Assembly: GCF_009789535.1 (NCBI RefSeq)
Contig: NZ_WSUT01000005.1
Span: 2,742,001 to 2,806,000 of the forward strand
Reading direction: 5' to 3'
DNA length: 64,000 nt
Origin: Sphingomonas carotinifaciens
GTDB taxonomy: Bacteria; Pseudomonadota; Alphaproteobacteria; Sphingomonadales; Sphingomonadaceae
Numbering within the stretch: the stretch's first letter is position 1; each line of letters starts with the position of its first letter. The notes beneath the pieces are model-generated. The model worked only from the letters and a program-made list of their open reading frames with translations. It was not told where the DNA came from and made no database searches. Positions 17,457 to 26,538 of this stretch are shown here, piece by piece. The position numbers and the translations under genes were made by a program.

Positions 17457-18998
17457 TCACGTTCCCGGCTGCACATAGGGCACCCGCGCGAACAGCTCGC
17501 GCTCCCAGCGGCGCGGGTCGTTCTCCACCCGCGACGCGGCATCGAAGATCATCGTCGCGCGTGTCTCCAGCGTATAGCGCGGCCATGCGGCCTCGCCGCT
17601 TGCGGCAAAGCGGCAGAACGCATCCTGCATCGCCCTGGATGCGGCCCGCGCATCCTCCCCCGTTCCCGTCTGCGACCCCGGCGCATCCAGCGTCGCGAAC
17701 ACCAGCGGGATATCCATGGTGTGAAAGGCGCCACGCGCCGGATCGGTGCGCGAGGCGAAATCGACCTGATATACCCAGCCGGGCACCCCGGCCCGCGCCC
17801 GCGCCTCGGCTTCCTCTACCTGTCCGCGCCAGCTTCGTCCCGCCGTCGTCGCGGCATAGAACACGTCCAGCGGGCCATAGGCCGGGTAGCGCGCGCGAAA
17901 CTGGGCGACGACCCATTCGGGCAGGATGTCCACCTTCAACTCCGGCGCCATCCGCTCGGCCAGATTGTCCCAGTTCAGCCCTCTGACCCTTGGCGAGTCG
18001 GGGCCGATAAAGGCGCGCGTCTCGTCATGCGTGTTGCCCAGCATCATCGGCACGCGCGCGCCCAGCGGGTTCGCGTCGGGCCAGAATGGATGGCGGGTCA
18101 GCCATGTCATGTCGAGCACCGGCCCCATATACAGGCCGCCGCCCAGCACCGGGTCGGTCGCCGCCAACCCCTCGACGATCCGCGCGGCCGGCATGGTCAG
18201 CAGCGGGGACAGGTCGCGCTCGCCCACCCCCAGCCGGGCGAGCAGCGCGCGCGCCCGCGCCGTCGCGTTCATCGGGCCGGACGCCGTCACCTGCTGCCCG
18301 CTCATCGTCGCGGCGCGGTGGAACAGGCCCTGCGCCGCTTCCATCCCCATCATCGTGGCGATCTTGGCGCCGCCGCCCGACTGGCCGAACACCATCACCC
18401 GCCCCGGATCGCCCCCGAACGCGGCGATGTTCGCGCGTACCCAGCGCAGCGCCAGGATCAGGTCCAGTTGCCCGGCATTGCCGCTGTCGGGAAAGCGCGG
18501 GTCGAGCCGCGCGAGATAGGCATAGCCGAACGCGTTCAGCCGGTGGTTCACCGTCACCACCACCGCATCGCCGCGCCCCGCGATGTGACGGCCGTCGTTC
18601 ATCGGATCGGTGACGCTGCCGTTCGAATAGGCGCCGCCATGGATGTAGAGCATCACAGGCTTGCGTGCGCGGGCATCCGCCTCCGCCGTCCAGATGTTGA
18701 GGAACAGGCAGTCCTCGTCCTGCGGGCCATAAGGCCCCGTCTGGGGACAGACCGGGCCAAAGGCGTCGGCCGCCACCCGCCGGCCCGGCAATGCTACCGC
18801 GACGGGGGCGCGGAACCGCGCCGCCCGGCCGTAGCGGATGCCGCGAAACACCCGCAACCCGCCCTCGTGCGTGCCGATGAAATCACCCGCGGCGCACCGC
18901 ACCGCACGCGCCTGGCGCGCCGCCGCGGTCCCGCCGAGCAGCAGCGCCGCGCCGCCACCCAGGGCCGCGCGGCGCGTCCAGCCGTCAGCGGCGGACAT
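17457..18998 (-). CDS. Type-B carboxylesterase family protein, exported
   Basis: A 513-aa alpha/beta hydrolase of the carboxylesterase type-B family. The oxyanion motif HGGAYSNGS and the nucleophile elbow GQSGGGAK (catalytic Ser) are visible, as are the family EDCLFLNIW signature and a late GAFHTMDIPLVF histidine. The chosen start (MSAADGWTRRAALGGGAALLLGG) yields a Tat signal peptide and overlaps the stop of the upstream kinase gene by 14 bp. As the last gene of the uxaC-kduI-kduD-kinase operon, it may remove acetyl or methyl esters from pectin-type substrates in the periplasm. The substrate is inferred from context only. Confidence 0.85.
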   Translation of the reverse strand: MSAADGWTRRAALGGGAALLLGGTAAARQARAVRCAAGDFIGTHEGGLRVFRGIRYGRAARFRAPVAVALPGRRVAADAFGPVCPQTGPYGPQDEDCLFLNIWTAEADARARKPVMLYIHGGAYSNGSVTDPMNDGRHIAGRGDAVVVTVNHRLNAFGYAYLARLDPRFPDSGNAGQLDLILALRWVRANIAAFGGDPGRVMVFGQSGGGAKIATMMGMEAAQGLFHRAATMSGQQVTASGPMNATARARALLARLGVGERDLSPLLTMPAARIVEGLAATDPVLGGGLYMGPVLDMTWLTRHPFWPDANPLGARVPMMLGNTHDETRAFIGPDSPRVRGLNWDNLAERMAPELKVDILPEWVVAQFRARYPAYGPLDVFYAATTAGRSWRGQVEEAEARARAGVPGWVYQVDFASRTDPARGAFHTMDIPLVFATLDAPGSQTGTGEDARAASRAMQDAFCRFAASGEAAWPRYTLETRATMIFDAASRVENDPRRWERELFARVPYVQPGT

Positions 18999-19995
18999 CC
19001 AGCCCGCCGGCAAGATAGGCGTCGAGATCGGGCTGGCGGAACAGACCCGCATCGCCCGGCAACGAATGCTTCAACACGGCCAGCGCCAATCCGGTCGCCG
19101 CCGCCTGCCCGATATCGCCACCGCGGCGCAGACCGTGCAGCACGCCCGCGGCAAAGGCGTCGCCGCCGCCGATGCGGTCGACGATGCCGGCCACCTCCAC
19201 CTCCGCGGTCTGCGCATGGCCCTCCCGCGCATCGACGCGCGCCGACAGCCGGTGCAGGTCGACATGCTCGACATGACGCGCGGTGGACGCGATCGTCTGC
19301 AGATTGGGGAACGCCTCGAACGCGGCCTCGGCCGCGGCGCGGCGCCGATCCTCGCCCTCGCCGCCGAAATCGTCCCGCCCGAGCAGCAGCGCGATATCGC
19401 GGTGGTTGCCGAACATCAGGTCCGCCTGCTCCACGATCCGGCGCAGGATCGCGCGCGGGTCGCTGTCCCACCGCTCCCACAGCTTGCCGCGCCAGTTGCC
19501 GTCGAACGACACCGCGATGCCGCGCTCGCGCGCTGCCGCGGCCGCCGTGATCGCACTTTCCGCCGGCACGGGGCCCAGCGCCGGCGTGATACCCGACAGG
19601 TGCAGCCGGTCGACCCCCGCCAGCATCCTGTCCCAGTCCCAGGCGGAGACGGGCGCCTCGGCAAAGGCGGAATGGGCGCGGTCGTAGATCACCTCCGTCG
19701 CGCGCAGGCCGGCGCCTGCGGTGACGAAGTACAACCCCATCCGCTCGCCGCCCGTCTGCACCTGCGACACATCGACGCCGTGGCCGCGCAGCGTGGTAAT
19801 CGCCGCGCGCCCCAGATCATTGTCCGGCACCCGCGTCGCCAGCCCGACATCATGCCCCAGCCGCGCCAGCTGCGTCGCAACATTGGCCTCCGCCCCCGCC
19901 ACCCACACGTCCAGCCGCGGCGACTGCATCAACAGCTCGCGCCCGGGCGGGGACAGGCGCAGCATCACCTCGCCGAAAGCCAGGAACCGACCCAT
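18985..19995 (-). CDS. kdgK: 2-keto-3-deoxygluconate kinase (PfkB family)
   Basis: A 336-aa PfkB-type sugar kinase. An N-terminal substrate-binding region (VWVAGAEANVATQLARLGHDV) and the C-terminal ATP/catalytic signature DRIGGGDAFAAG, with its catalytic aspartate, are present. In this setting, directly downstream of kduD and kduI, the substrate is almost certainly 2-keto-3-deoxygluconate, giving KDPG for Entner-Doudoroff aldolase. Length matches KdgK. It is 12 bp downstream of kduD and overlaps the esterase start. The aldolase gene is not in the window. Confidence 0.88.
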   Translation of the reverse strand: MGRFLAFGEVMLRLSPPGRELLMQSPRLDVWVAGAEANVATQLARLGHDVGLATRVPDNDLGRAAITTLRGHGVDVSQVQTGGERMGLYFVTAGAGLRATEVIYDRAHSAFAEAPVSAWDWDRMLAGVDRLHLSGITPALGPVPAESAITAAAAARERGIAVSFDGNWRGKLWERWDSDPRAILRRIVEQADLMFGNHRDIALLLGRDDFGGEGEDRRRAAAEAAFEAFPNLQTIASTARHVEHVDLHRLSARVDAREGHAQTAEVEVAGIVDRIGGGDAFAAGVLHGLRRGGDIGQAAATGLALAVLKHSLPGDAGLFRQPDLDAYLAGGLDVRR

Positions 19996-20007
19996 GTCCT
20001 TTACCCC

Positions 20008-20763
20008 TTATCTGGCCAGCCAGCCGCCATCGACCGCCAGGATATGGCCCTGCACATAATCGGACGCGCGGCTCGCCAGAAACACCGCCGCGCCGCCCAG
20101 ATCGGCCGGGTCACCCCAGCGCGCCGCCGGAATACGGTCGAGGATCGCATTGTTGCGCGCCGTATCCGCCTGAAGTGCTGCGGTATTGTTGGTGGCGATA
20201 TAGCCCGGCGCAATGGCATTCACCTGTACGCCGTGTTTGGCCCATTCATTCGCCAGCAGCTTGGTCAGCCCGCCGATGCCCGCCTTAGACGCGGTGTAGC
20301 TCGGCACGCGGATACCACCCTGGAAGGTCAGCATCGATGCGATGTTGATGATCTTGCCGCCACCTTGCGCGATCATGTGCCGCCCGGCCGCCTGGGCCAG
20401 GAAGAACACCGATTTCAGGTTGGTGTCGACCACTGCGTCCCAGTCTTCCTCGGTGAAGTCGACCGCGTCTGCGCGGCGGATGATGCCGGCATTGTTGACC
20501 AGGATATCCAGCCCGCCCAGCTTCTCCAGCGTCTCGTCCACCACCCGCTGCACGGGCTGGATGGTGGACAGGTCGGCGGACACGATCTCCGCGCGCCGGC
20601 CCAGCGCGCGTGCCTGTGCCACCGTATCCTCCGCCGGAGTGCGCCCGACACAGGCGATGTCGGCACCGGCCTCGGCCAGCGCCAGCGCGATCGCCTGGCC
20701 GATCCCGGTGTTGGCACCGGTGACGACCGCGACCTTGCCCGACAGATCGAAAGGATTGCCCAT
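20008..20763 (-). CDS. kduD: 2-dehydro-3-deoxy-D-gluconate 5-dehydrogenase
   Basis: A 251-aa short-chain dehydrogenase closely matching KduD in length and sequence. It has the NAD-binding motif TGANTGIG, NNAGI, the catalytic Ser-Tyr-Lys (SMLTFQGG, then SYTASKAG), APGYIATNNTAAL, and a C-terminal DGGWLAR typical of KduD. KduD reduces 2,5-diketo-3-deoxygluconate, the product of KduI, to 2-keto-3-deoxygluconate in the cytoplasm. It starts 5 bp after kduI stops and is followed 12 bp later by the kinase gene. Confidence 0.95.
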   Translation of the reverse strand: MGNPFDLSGKVAVVTGANTGIGQAIALALAEAGADIACVGRTPAEDTVAQARALGRRAEIVSADLSTIQPVQRVVDETLEKLGGLDILVNNAGIIRRADAVDFTEEDWDAVVDTNLKSVFFLAQAAGRHMIAQGGGKIINIASMLTFQGGIRVPSYTASKAGIGGLTKLLANEWAKHGVQVNAIAPGYIATNNTAALQADTARNNAILDRIPAARWGDPADLGGAAVFLASRASDYVQGHILAVDGGWLAR

Positions 20764-20768
20764 CGCGC

Positions 20769-21608
20769 TTACGCCAGCTGACAGATGTCGAGGACGTTCA
20801 TGTCGGTATAATCCTGGTTCTCGCCCGCCATCGCCCAGATAAAGGCATAGGCCTTGGTGCCGGCACCCATGTGGATCGACCAGGGCGGGCTGATCACCGC
20901 TTCCTCGTTCGCCATGACGATGTGGCGCATCGCCTCGCCCTCGCCCATGAAGTGCATTACCCGGTCGTTCGGGCCGTCCAGTTCGAAGTAGAAATAGATC
21001 TCGCTGCGGCGCTCATGAACGTGCGGGGGCATGGTGTTCCACACGCTGCCCGGCTTCAGCACGGTCAGGCCCATCACCAGCTGCGCGCTGTCGCACACGC
21101 CGGGGATGACGAGCTGGAAGATGGTCCGCTCGTTCGATTCCTCCAGGCTGCCACGATCCAGCGCGTTGGCGTCGGCGATGCCCAGCTTGCGCGTCTGGAA
21201 CGCCTTGTGCGCCGGGCAGGACGCCAGATAGAAGCGGGCACCGTCGCCGGCGAACTGCACGTCGGTTGCACCCATCGTCACGTACAGGCAATCCTTGCCC
21301 GCCAGCGTGAAGACCTCGCCGTCTACCGTCACCGTGCCCTCGACCGCGCCGACATTGACGATCGCGAGTTCGCGCCGCTCCAGGAAGGGATGACCCGCCG
21401 CCGATGCCGGCTCGGTCTGGTCGGGCAGCTTCACCGATCCGGTCTCGACCGCGACGCCGCCGATCACGAACCGGTCGGCATGGGTGTAGTTCAGCACGCA
21501 TTCGCCGGCCCGGAACAGCCCCTGGATCAGGTAGCGGTCGCGCAGTTCGTCATTGGATACGCATTCCATCATGTCAGGGTGCGTGGCGTAATAGGTGCGG
21601 TCGAACAT
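20769..21608 (-). CDS. kduI: 5-keto-4-deoxyuronate isomerase
   Basis: A 279-aa KduI (E. coli enzyme 278 aa). The cupin-like zinc site [17 protein letters not shown] (His-x-His-x4-Glu) is complete, and the further family signature [28 protein letters not shown] carries the last His ligand. It converts 5-keto-4-deoxyuronate, arising from unsaturated uronates released by pectate-type lyases, to 2,5-diketo-3-deoxygluconate. The start at 21608 ([19 protein letters not shown]) matches the family N-terminus. It is followed by kduD and preceded by uxaC across a 65-bp gap with a palindrome. Confidence 0.96.
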   Translation of the reverse strand: MFDRTYYATHPDMMECVSNDELRDRYLIQGLFRAGECVLNYTHADRFVIGGVAVETGSVKLPDQTEPASAAGHPFLERRELAIVNVGAVEGTVTVDGEVFTLAGKDCLYVTMGATDVQFAGDGARFYLASCPAHKAFQTRKLGIADANALDRGSLEESNERTIFQLVIPGVCDSAQLVMGLTVLKPGSVWNTMPPHVHERRSEIYFYFELDGPNDRVMHFMGEGEAMRHIVMANEEAVISPPWSIHMGAGTKAYAFIWAMAGENQDYTDMNVLDICQLA

Positions 21609-21650
21609 CAAACAGGCTCCGTCATCAGATTGCAGGGAATGTTGCACATG

Positions 21651-21667
21651 GTGAGAACGCTTCCCAC
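21651..21667. promoter_or_regulatory. Imperfect palindrome in the uxaC-kduI gap
   Basis: GTGAGAACGCTTCCCAC matches GTGnGAAnnnTTCnCAC, twelve of its seventeen positions being symmetric, and lies between uxaC and kduI. It differs from the ACCGGT-core sites, so it may bind another regulator (a GntR/UxuR type is possible) or form a small RNA hairpin that adjusts expression within the operon. Confidence 0.35.
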
Positions 21668-21673
21668 ATATGT

Positions 21674-23095
21674 TTATGCAATGCGATAGGCGCGGCGTAC
21701 CAATCCACTGGTCAGCTCGACCGCCAGATCGGCCGCCTCCCAATCCTCCAGCCGGTGTTCGGCGACGAGGCGCGCCAGAAACGCGCAGTCCACGCGCCGT
21801 GCGACGTCATGTCGCGCCGGGATGGACAGGAATGCGCGGGTATCGTCGTTGAACCCGACCGTGTTGTAGAATCCGGCCGTCTCCGTCGTCATCTCGCGGA
21901 ACCGGCGCATCCCCTCCGGACTGTCGTGGAACCACCAGGCCGGACCCAGCTTCAGGCAGGGATAATGGCCCGCCAGCGGCGCCAGCTCGCGTGCATAGCT
22001 GCTCTCGTCGAGCGTGAAGAGGATGATCGTCAGGTCGCGCTCGGTACCCACCACGTCCAGCATCGGCTTCAGCGCGGACACGTAATCGGTGCGCATCGGG
22101 ATGTCGGCGCCCTTGTCGCGACCATGGCTGGCGAACAGGCCGGCATTGTGGTTGCGGAAGGAGCCGGGATGGATCTGCATCACCATGCCGTCCTCCACGC
22201 TCATCCTGGCCATCTCGGTCAGCATCTGCGCGCGGAACAGCTCGGCATCCGCCGCCGACCAGGTGCCGCCGACGATCCGGGCGAACAGCGACTCGCATTC
22301 GGCGGTCGACAGATTGGCGGTCTGGGCGGTGGGATGGCCGTGATCGGTCGCGGTCGCACCCATGGCGCGAAACGCCGCGCGCCGCTTGGCATGCGCCGCC
22401 AGATAGCCGCGCCATTCATGGACATCCTCACCGGTAAGCTCGGCAAAGCGCTCCATCGCTCCGGCGAACTGCTCATGCTCGACATCGATCACCCCGTCCG
22501 GGCGATAGGTGGTGACGATGCGCCCCTGCCAGTCCGAGGCGCGGATCGAGGCATGGTGCGCCAGATCGTCCTGCGCGCCCTCCGTCGTCGCCAGAAAATC
22601 GATGCGGAACCGCTCGAACAGGGCGCGCGGGCGGAACGCCTCGGTGGCAAGCGCCTCGCCGATCAAGTCATAGTATAAATCCGCCGTCGCCGCCTCCAGT
22701 GCCACGTCGATCCCGAACACCTCGGCAAAGACGTGGTCCAGCCACAGGCGCGACGGCGTGCCGCGGAACAGAGGGTAATGCTCGGCGAACAGCCGCCATG
22801 CCGCGCGCGGATCGGTATCCGGCACCACGCCGCCGCGCCGCGCTATCCCCAGCCGGTCGAGGTCCAGCCCCTGGCTGTAGAGCATGCGGAACAGATAATG
22901 GTCGGGCGCGAGCAACAGGCTCGTCGCATCCGTCCACGGCGCATCGCTGGAGAACCAGGAGGGATCGACATGCCCGTGCGGGCTGACGATCGGCAGATCG
23001 GCGACCTGTGCATATAGTGTCCGCGCGATGGCGCGGGTCGTCGGGTCTGCCGGAAACAGCCGGTCGGGGTGCAGGGTCAACGGCCGGGTCATCAT
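21674..23095 (-). CDS. uxaC: Glucuronate/galacturonate isomerase
   Basis: A 473-aa UxaC homologue (amidohydrolase-like fold). Recognisable regions are [15 protein letters not shown] near the N-terminus (metal-binding His-x-His), [46 protein letters not shown] and [20 protein letters not shown]. It isomerises D-glucuronate to fructuronate and D-galacturonate to tagaturonate. Two consecutive ATGs (23095 and 23092) follow a GGAGAGGAAG site and either could start. It is the first gene of the operon uxaC-kduI-kduD-kdgK-esterase, with an ACCGGT-core site 39-52 bp upstream. UxaB and UxaA are not in the window. Confidence 0.95.
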   Translation of the reverse strand: MMTRPLTLHPDRLFPADPTTRAIARTLYAQVADLPIVSPHGHVDPSWFSSDAPWTDATSLLLAPDHYLFRMLYSQGLDLDRLGIARRGGVVPDTDPRAAWRLFAEHYPLFRGTPSRLWLDHVFAEVFGIDVALEAATADLYYDLIGEALATEAFRPRALFERFRIDFLATTEGAQDDLAHHASIRASDWQGRIVTTYRPDGVIDVEHEQFAGAMERFAELTGEDVHEWRGYLAAHAKRRAAFRAMGATATDHGHPTAQTANLSTAECESLFARIVGGTWSAADAELFRAQMLTEMARMSVEDGMVMQIHPGSFRNHNAGLFASHGRDKGADIPMRTDYVSALKPMLDVVGTERDLTIILFTLDESSYARELAPLAGHYPCLKLGPAWWFHDSPEGMRRFREMTTETAGFYNTVGFNDDTRAFLSIPARHDVARRVDCAFLARLVAEHRLEDWEAADLAVELTSGLVRRAYRIA

Positions 23096-23133
23096 CTTCC
23101 TCTCCGCCGCTTCCCCGCGGCTGTGTGACAATT

Positions 23134-23147
23134 GGTAACCGGTGTCA
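23134..23147. promoter_or_regulatory. Operator-like site upstream of uxaC
   Basis: GGTAACCGGTGTCA is an exact copy of the site at 16720-16733. It lies in the 67-bp gap between the LacI gene's stop and uxaC's start, where it can control the uxaC-kduI-kduD-kdgK-esterase operon. Confidence 0.65.
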
Positions 23148-23162
23148 GACACCATGGCAAGG

Positions 23163-24188
23163 TCAGGCCGGCGCGGTCGATACCGATCCGCGCCGGATCA
23201 GGGTGGACAGGAACAGCGACGGCTCCTCCACCGGCTCCCCTTCCTCATATCCCGCGATCAGCTTCAGCGCGGCCGATCGCGCCATGGACGCGATCGGCCA
23301 GCGCACCGTGGTCAGGGGCGGCCAGACATGCGCCGCGATCGGCGTATCGTCGAACCCGATGATCGACAGGTCGCGCGGTATCTCCAGCCCGCGCTGCCGC
23401 GCCGCATGGATCACGCCCGCCGCCATCTCGTCGTTGGACGAAAAGATCGCGGTCGGCCGCGGCACCAGATCGAGCAGCCGGTCCGCCGCCACCAGCCCGG
23501 ACTCGAACGTGTAGTTGCCGTCCGCGATCAGCGAGCGGGGCAGCGCGATCCCCGCCGCCGCCAAGGCCTCCTCGAAGCCCCGGCGACGCTCCACCCCTGA
23601 GCGAAAGCCATGGGGACCGCAAATCAGGCCGATGCGCCGGTGCCCCTGCGCGATCAGATAGTCGGTCGCGGCGCGCACCGCCTCGCGGTCGTTGGACGCC
23701 ACCATCTGCTCCGGCGCATCCAGCGACGCCGAACCCATCCGCACATAGCGACAGCCGATATCCCGGCACAGCTCGGCCACCGTGTCGTTCTCGCTGACCG
23801 GGGGCAGCAGCAGCACGCCGAACAGGCGCTGCCGCTCAAGAAAGTGGCGCAGATCGTCCAGCATCCTCGGCGATCCACGGTCCAGCGGCCGGACCACCAT
23901 CTCGAACTCGGTGCCGTACAGGCCTTCCAGCATGCCCTGCTGGACGTTCATCACCGTTTGCGCATTGGGGTTGTCGTGGACCAGCCCGATCAGGAAGTTG
24001 CGGCGCAAGGCCAGCGCGCGTGCCTGAGGATTGGGGATATAGCCCAGTTGCTCGATCACCGCCTCCACCCGCCGGCGGGTGTCGTCACCCAGCAAGGGCG
24101 AGCGATTGATGACCCGGCTGACCGTCTTCTTGGACACGCCGGCCTCGCGCGCCACGTCGTTGATCGTCGGCTGACCGGTCTTCTGCAT
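23163..24188 (-). CDS. LacI-family transcriptional regulator of uronate use
   Basis: A 341-aa LacI/GalR repressor. The N-terminal helix-turn-helix is clear (TINDVAREAGVSKKTVSRVIN, about residues 8-28), with the hinge helix region NPQARALALRR and a periplasmic-binding-protein-like effector domain (IGLICGPHG, TAIFSSNDEMAAGVI, LSIIGFDDTPIAAHVWPPLTTVRWP). It lies between uxaC and the divergent hydratase/permease/LamG genes. ACCGGT-core palindromes on both sides are its probable operators, so it likely autoregulates and responds to a uronate intermediate such as KDG or a Kdu-pathway product. The effector is not identifiable by reading. Confidence 0.92.
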   Translation of the reverse strand: MQKTGQPTINDVAREAGVSKKTVSRVINRSPLLGDDTRRRVEAVIEQLGYIPNPQARALALRRNFLIGLVHDNPNAQTVMNVQQGMLEGLYGTEFEMVVRPLDRGSPRMLDDLRHFLERQRLFGVLLLPPVSENDTVAELCRDIGCRYVRMGSASLDAPEQMVASNDREAVRAATDYLIAQGHRRIGLICGPHGFRSGVERRRGFEEALAAAGIALPRSLIADGNYTFESGLVAADRLLDLVPRPTAIFSSNDEMAAGVIHAARQRGLEIPRDLSIIGFDDTPIAAHVWPPLTTVRWPIASMARSAALKLIAGYEEGEPVEEPSLFLSTLIRRGSVSTAPA

Positions 24189-24274
24189 GGCGGTGCTCTA
24201 CCTTCCCCTCGGCCCCGCGGCCAGTGCCGGTCTTCCGGCCCGGCGACCCGCAGCGGCACAGGCAAGCCCGATCC

Positions 24275-24288
24275 TGACACCGGTTTTC
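24275..24288. promoter_or_regulatory. Operator-like site in LacI/hydratase divergent gap
   Basis: TGACACCGGTTTTC shares its first eleven bases with the other sites of the set. It lies 87 bp upstream of the LacI gene and 103 bp upstream of the hydratase start. It is one of two sites in this 202-bp divergent promoter gap. Confidence 0.55.
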
Positions 24289-24328
24289 GGTAAAGGCCAG
24301 CCCCGCGCCATGATCGGCGCCACCCTGT

Positions 24329-24342
24329 TGACACCGGTTTCC
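24329..24342. promoter_or_regulatory. Operator-like site upstream of the hydratase operon
   Basis: TGACACCGGTTTCC is the second site in the divergent gap, 49 bp before the hydratase GTG. The spacing of 54 bp from the first site (about five helical turns) would suit cooperative binding or looping by a tetrameric or paired LacI regulator. Confidence 0.6.
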
Positions 24343-24390
24343 TACCGCGTCACGATGGCGGTCGAACAGTAACAAGGGAGGGGACGGCCC

Positions 24391-25194
24391 GTGCAGCCGG
24401 ATATCGACACCAGCGCGATCAGCAACCGTGCGCGCATCGCCGACAGCTTCGTCGCCGCCCGCCACGCCGGGCACGCACTGCCCGACTATCCCGGCGAGCG
24501 CCCGACCGTGCTGGGCGATGCCTATGCGGTGCAGGACGCCGCGCTTGAACGGCATGGCGGCACGGTGGCCGGCTGGAAGGTGGGTCGCATCAACCCGCCG
24601 ATCGGCACGGCCGACCGCCTCGCCGGCCCGATCTTCGCGGATCAGGTGGTTGCAAGCGCCCCCCCGCCCGCCATGCCCGTCTATGCCGGCGGCTTCGCCG
24701 CGGCGGAGGCCGAGTTCCTGATGCGGATCGGCACCGCGCCCGATCCGGCGCAGCGCCATTTCACCCGCGACGACGCGCGTGCGCTGGTCGATGCGGTCCA
24801 TGTCGGCATCGAGATCGCCAGCTCGCCCTACCCGCACATCAACGCCGATGGCGCGCTGGTCACCATTTCCGACTTCGGCAACAACAACGGCCTCGTCATC
24901 GGCGCCGAGGTGCCGGACTGGCGCGACACGGACCTGTTGTGCTGGCCGGTCGAGCTGTGGATCAACGATGCGCGCATCGGCGCGGCCATCGCGGCCGACA
25001 TGCTGGACGGCCCGTTCGGCGCCGTCGCCTTTCTGGCCGGGCATCTCGCCGCCCGCGGCAAACCGCTAGTTGTAGGACAATGGGTCTCGACAGGTGCGGT
25101 GACCGGTGTGCATCCTGTTGCGGTCGGCGACCGGGTGGAGGCACGCTTCGACGGCAGCTACCGTCTGGCATGCACCATCAAGGCGCAAGGCTGA
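24391..25194 (+). CDS. 2-keto-4-pentenoate hydratase / FAH-superfamily protein
   Basis: A 267-aa protein of the MhpD-like 2-keto-4-pentenoate hydratase family (fumarylacetoacetase superfamily). Family landmarks are GWKVGRINPPIG, a metal-site region (AAAEAEFLMRIG, VHVGIEIASSPYPHIN) and FGAVAFLAGHLAARGKPLVVGQWVSTG. Metal-dependent hydration or dehydration of a 2-keto acid is expected. In a uronate locus it may act on a sugar-derived keto acid rather than an aromatic-ring product. Start GTG 24391 has an AAGGGAGGGG site. It leads the plus-strand operon with the MFS permease, the LamG protein and the DUF885 protein. Confidence 0.8.
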   Translation: MQPDIDTSAISNRARIADSFVAARHAGHALPDYPGERPTVLGDAYAVQDAALERHGGTVAGWKVGRINPPIGTADRLAGPIFADQVVASAPPPAMPVYAGGFAAAEAEFLMRIGTAPDPAQRHFTRDDARALVDAVHVGIEIASSPYPHINADGALVTISDFGNNNGLVIGAEVPDWRDTDLLCWPVELWINDARIGAAIAADMLDGPFGAVAFLAGHLAARGKPLVVGQWVSTGAVTGVHPVAVGDRVEARFDGSYRLACTIKAQG

Positions 25195-25234
25195 CGCGGA
25201 CCAATCGCGGGACGGACAAGGGGAGAGGAAGGGC

Positions 25235-26518
25235 ATGGCCATCGACGTGACGCCGGAGGTCGCCGCCGCGGCCGGCCGGGTGGGCCGATATCGCTGGGGC
25301 ATCTGCGCATTGCTGTTCGCGGCCACCGCGATCAACTATGTCGACCGTCAGATGATCGGCGTGCTGAAGCCAACCATCTCCGCCGAACTCGGCTGGTCGG
25401 AGACGACCTATGCCGATGTGATCTTCTGGTTCCAGGCCGCCTATGCGATCGGGTATCTCAGCTTCGGGCGGATCGTCGATCTCGTCGGCGCGCGCATCGG
25501 CTACACCATCGCCTTCATCATCTGGACGCTGGGCCACACGCTGTGCGGCTTCGTCGGCAACGCCTTCCAGTTCTCGGTCGCGCGCTTCATCCTGGGGGTG
25601 GGCGAAAGCGGCAACTTCCCGGCCGGGATCAAGGCGGTGTCGGAATGGTTTCCGGCGCGCGAGCGGGCCTTTGCCACCGGCGTGTTCAACGCGGGCGCCA
25701 ATGTCGGCGCGATCATCACGCCGCTGGTCGTGCCGATCATCACCGTGGCCTATGGATGGCGGATGGCGTTCATCGTCACCGGCGTGGTCAGCCTGCTCTG
25801 GCTGGTCGCATGGCTGGCCCTGTATCGCCGCCCGCGCGAGCATCTCCGGCTGGGCGCGGCGGAACTCGCCCTGATCGAATCCGACCCCGCCGACCCGGTC
25901 ACCCCGATCTCCTGGGGCCGCCTGCTCCGTTATCGCGAGACCTGGGCCTTTGCGCTCGGCAAGTTCCTGATCGACCCCATCTGGTGGCTGTTCCTGTTCT
26001 GGACGCCGGACTTCCTCGCCAAGACCTATAATCTCGACCTGCTCAGCTTCGGCCCGCCGCTGGTCGCCATCTACCTGATCTCCGACCTGGGCAGCGTCGC
26101 CGGCGGCTGGTCGTCCTCGCGCCTGATGAAGCGCGGGCTGTCAGCGAACGCCGCGCGAAAGCTTACCATGCTCGCCTGCGCCTTCCTGGTCATGCCGATC
26201 GTCTTTGCCCAATATACCAGCAACCTGTGGGTCGCGGTCGGCATCGTCGGGCTGGCAACCGCCGCGCATCAGGCATTTTCCGCCAATCTCTACACCCTGC
26301 CCTCCGACATGTTTCCGCGTGCCGCGGTCGGCTCGGTGGTCGGCATCGGCGGCACGCTGGGCGCGATCGGCGGCATGATGATGGCCAAGTTCACCGGCTA
26401 TATTCTGGAGACGACGGGCAGCTATGCGCCGATCTTCGCGGTGGCGGGATCGACCTATCTGATCGCGATCATCGTCATTCACCTGCTCAGCCCCCGCCTC
26501 GCGCGCGTGCAGGCCTGA
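25235..26518 (+). CDS. MFS hexuronate-type transporter
   Basis: A 427-aa, 12-helix major facilitator of the anion:cation symporter/ExuT-like group. The first helix (WGICALLFAATAINYVDRQMIGVL) carries the NYxDR motif characteristic of the hexuronate/glucarate (ACS) family. GNFPAGIKAVSEWFPARERAFATG follows after helix 4. Start 25235 has a GGGGAGAGGAAGG site. It is placed between the hydratase and the LamG protein and probably brings galacturonate or glucuronate across the inner membrane. The exact substrate is inferred. Confidence 0.88.
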   Translation: MAIDVTPEVAAAAGRVGRYRWGICALLFAATAINYVDRQMIGVLKPTISAELGWSETTYADVIFWFQAAYAIGYLSFGRIVDLVGARIGYTIAFIIWTLGHTLCGFVGNAFQFSVARFILGVGESGNFPAGIKAVSEWFPARERAFATGVFNAGANVGAIITPLVVPIITVAYGWRMAFIVTGVVSLLWLVAWLALYRRPREHLRLGAAELALIESDPADPVTPISWGRLLRYRETWAFALGKFLIDPIWWLFLFWTPDFLAKTYNLDLLSFGPPLVAIYLISDLGSVAGGWSSSRLMKRGLSANAARKLTMLACAFLVMPIVFAQYTSNLWVAVGIVGLATAAHQAFSANLYTLPSDMFPRAAVGSVVGIGGTLGAIGGMMMAKFTGYILETTGSYAPIFAVAGSTYLIAIIVIHLLSPRLARVQA

Positions 26519-26538
26519 TCGGGCGGGGAGGCTATCCG

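Noticed and set aside
18985..19995. Ribokinase or fructokinase rather than KDG kinase
   Set aside because: PfkB signature alone is compatible, but the position directly after kduD and kduI makes KDG the natural substrate.
24391..25194. Aromatic meta-cleavage pathway gene
   Set aside because: No ring-cleavage dioxygenase or companion genes are present; its operator and neighbours belong to uronate use.
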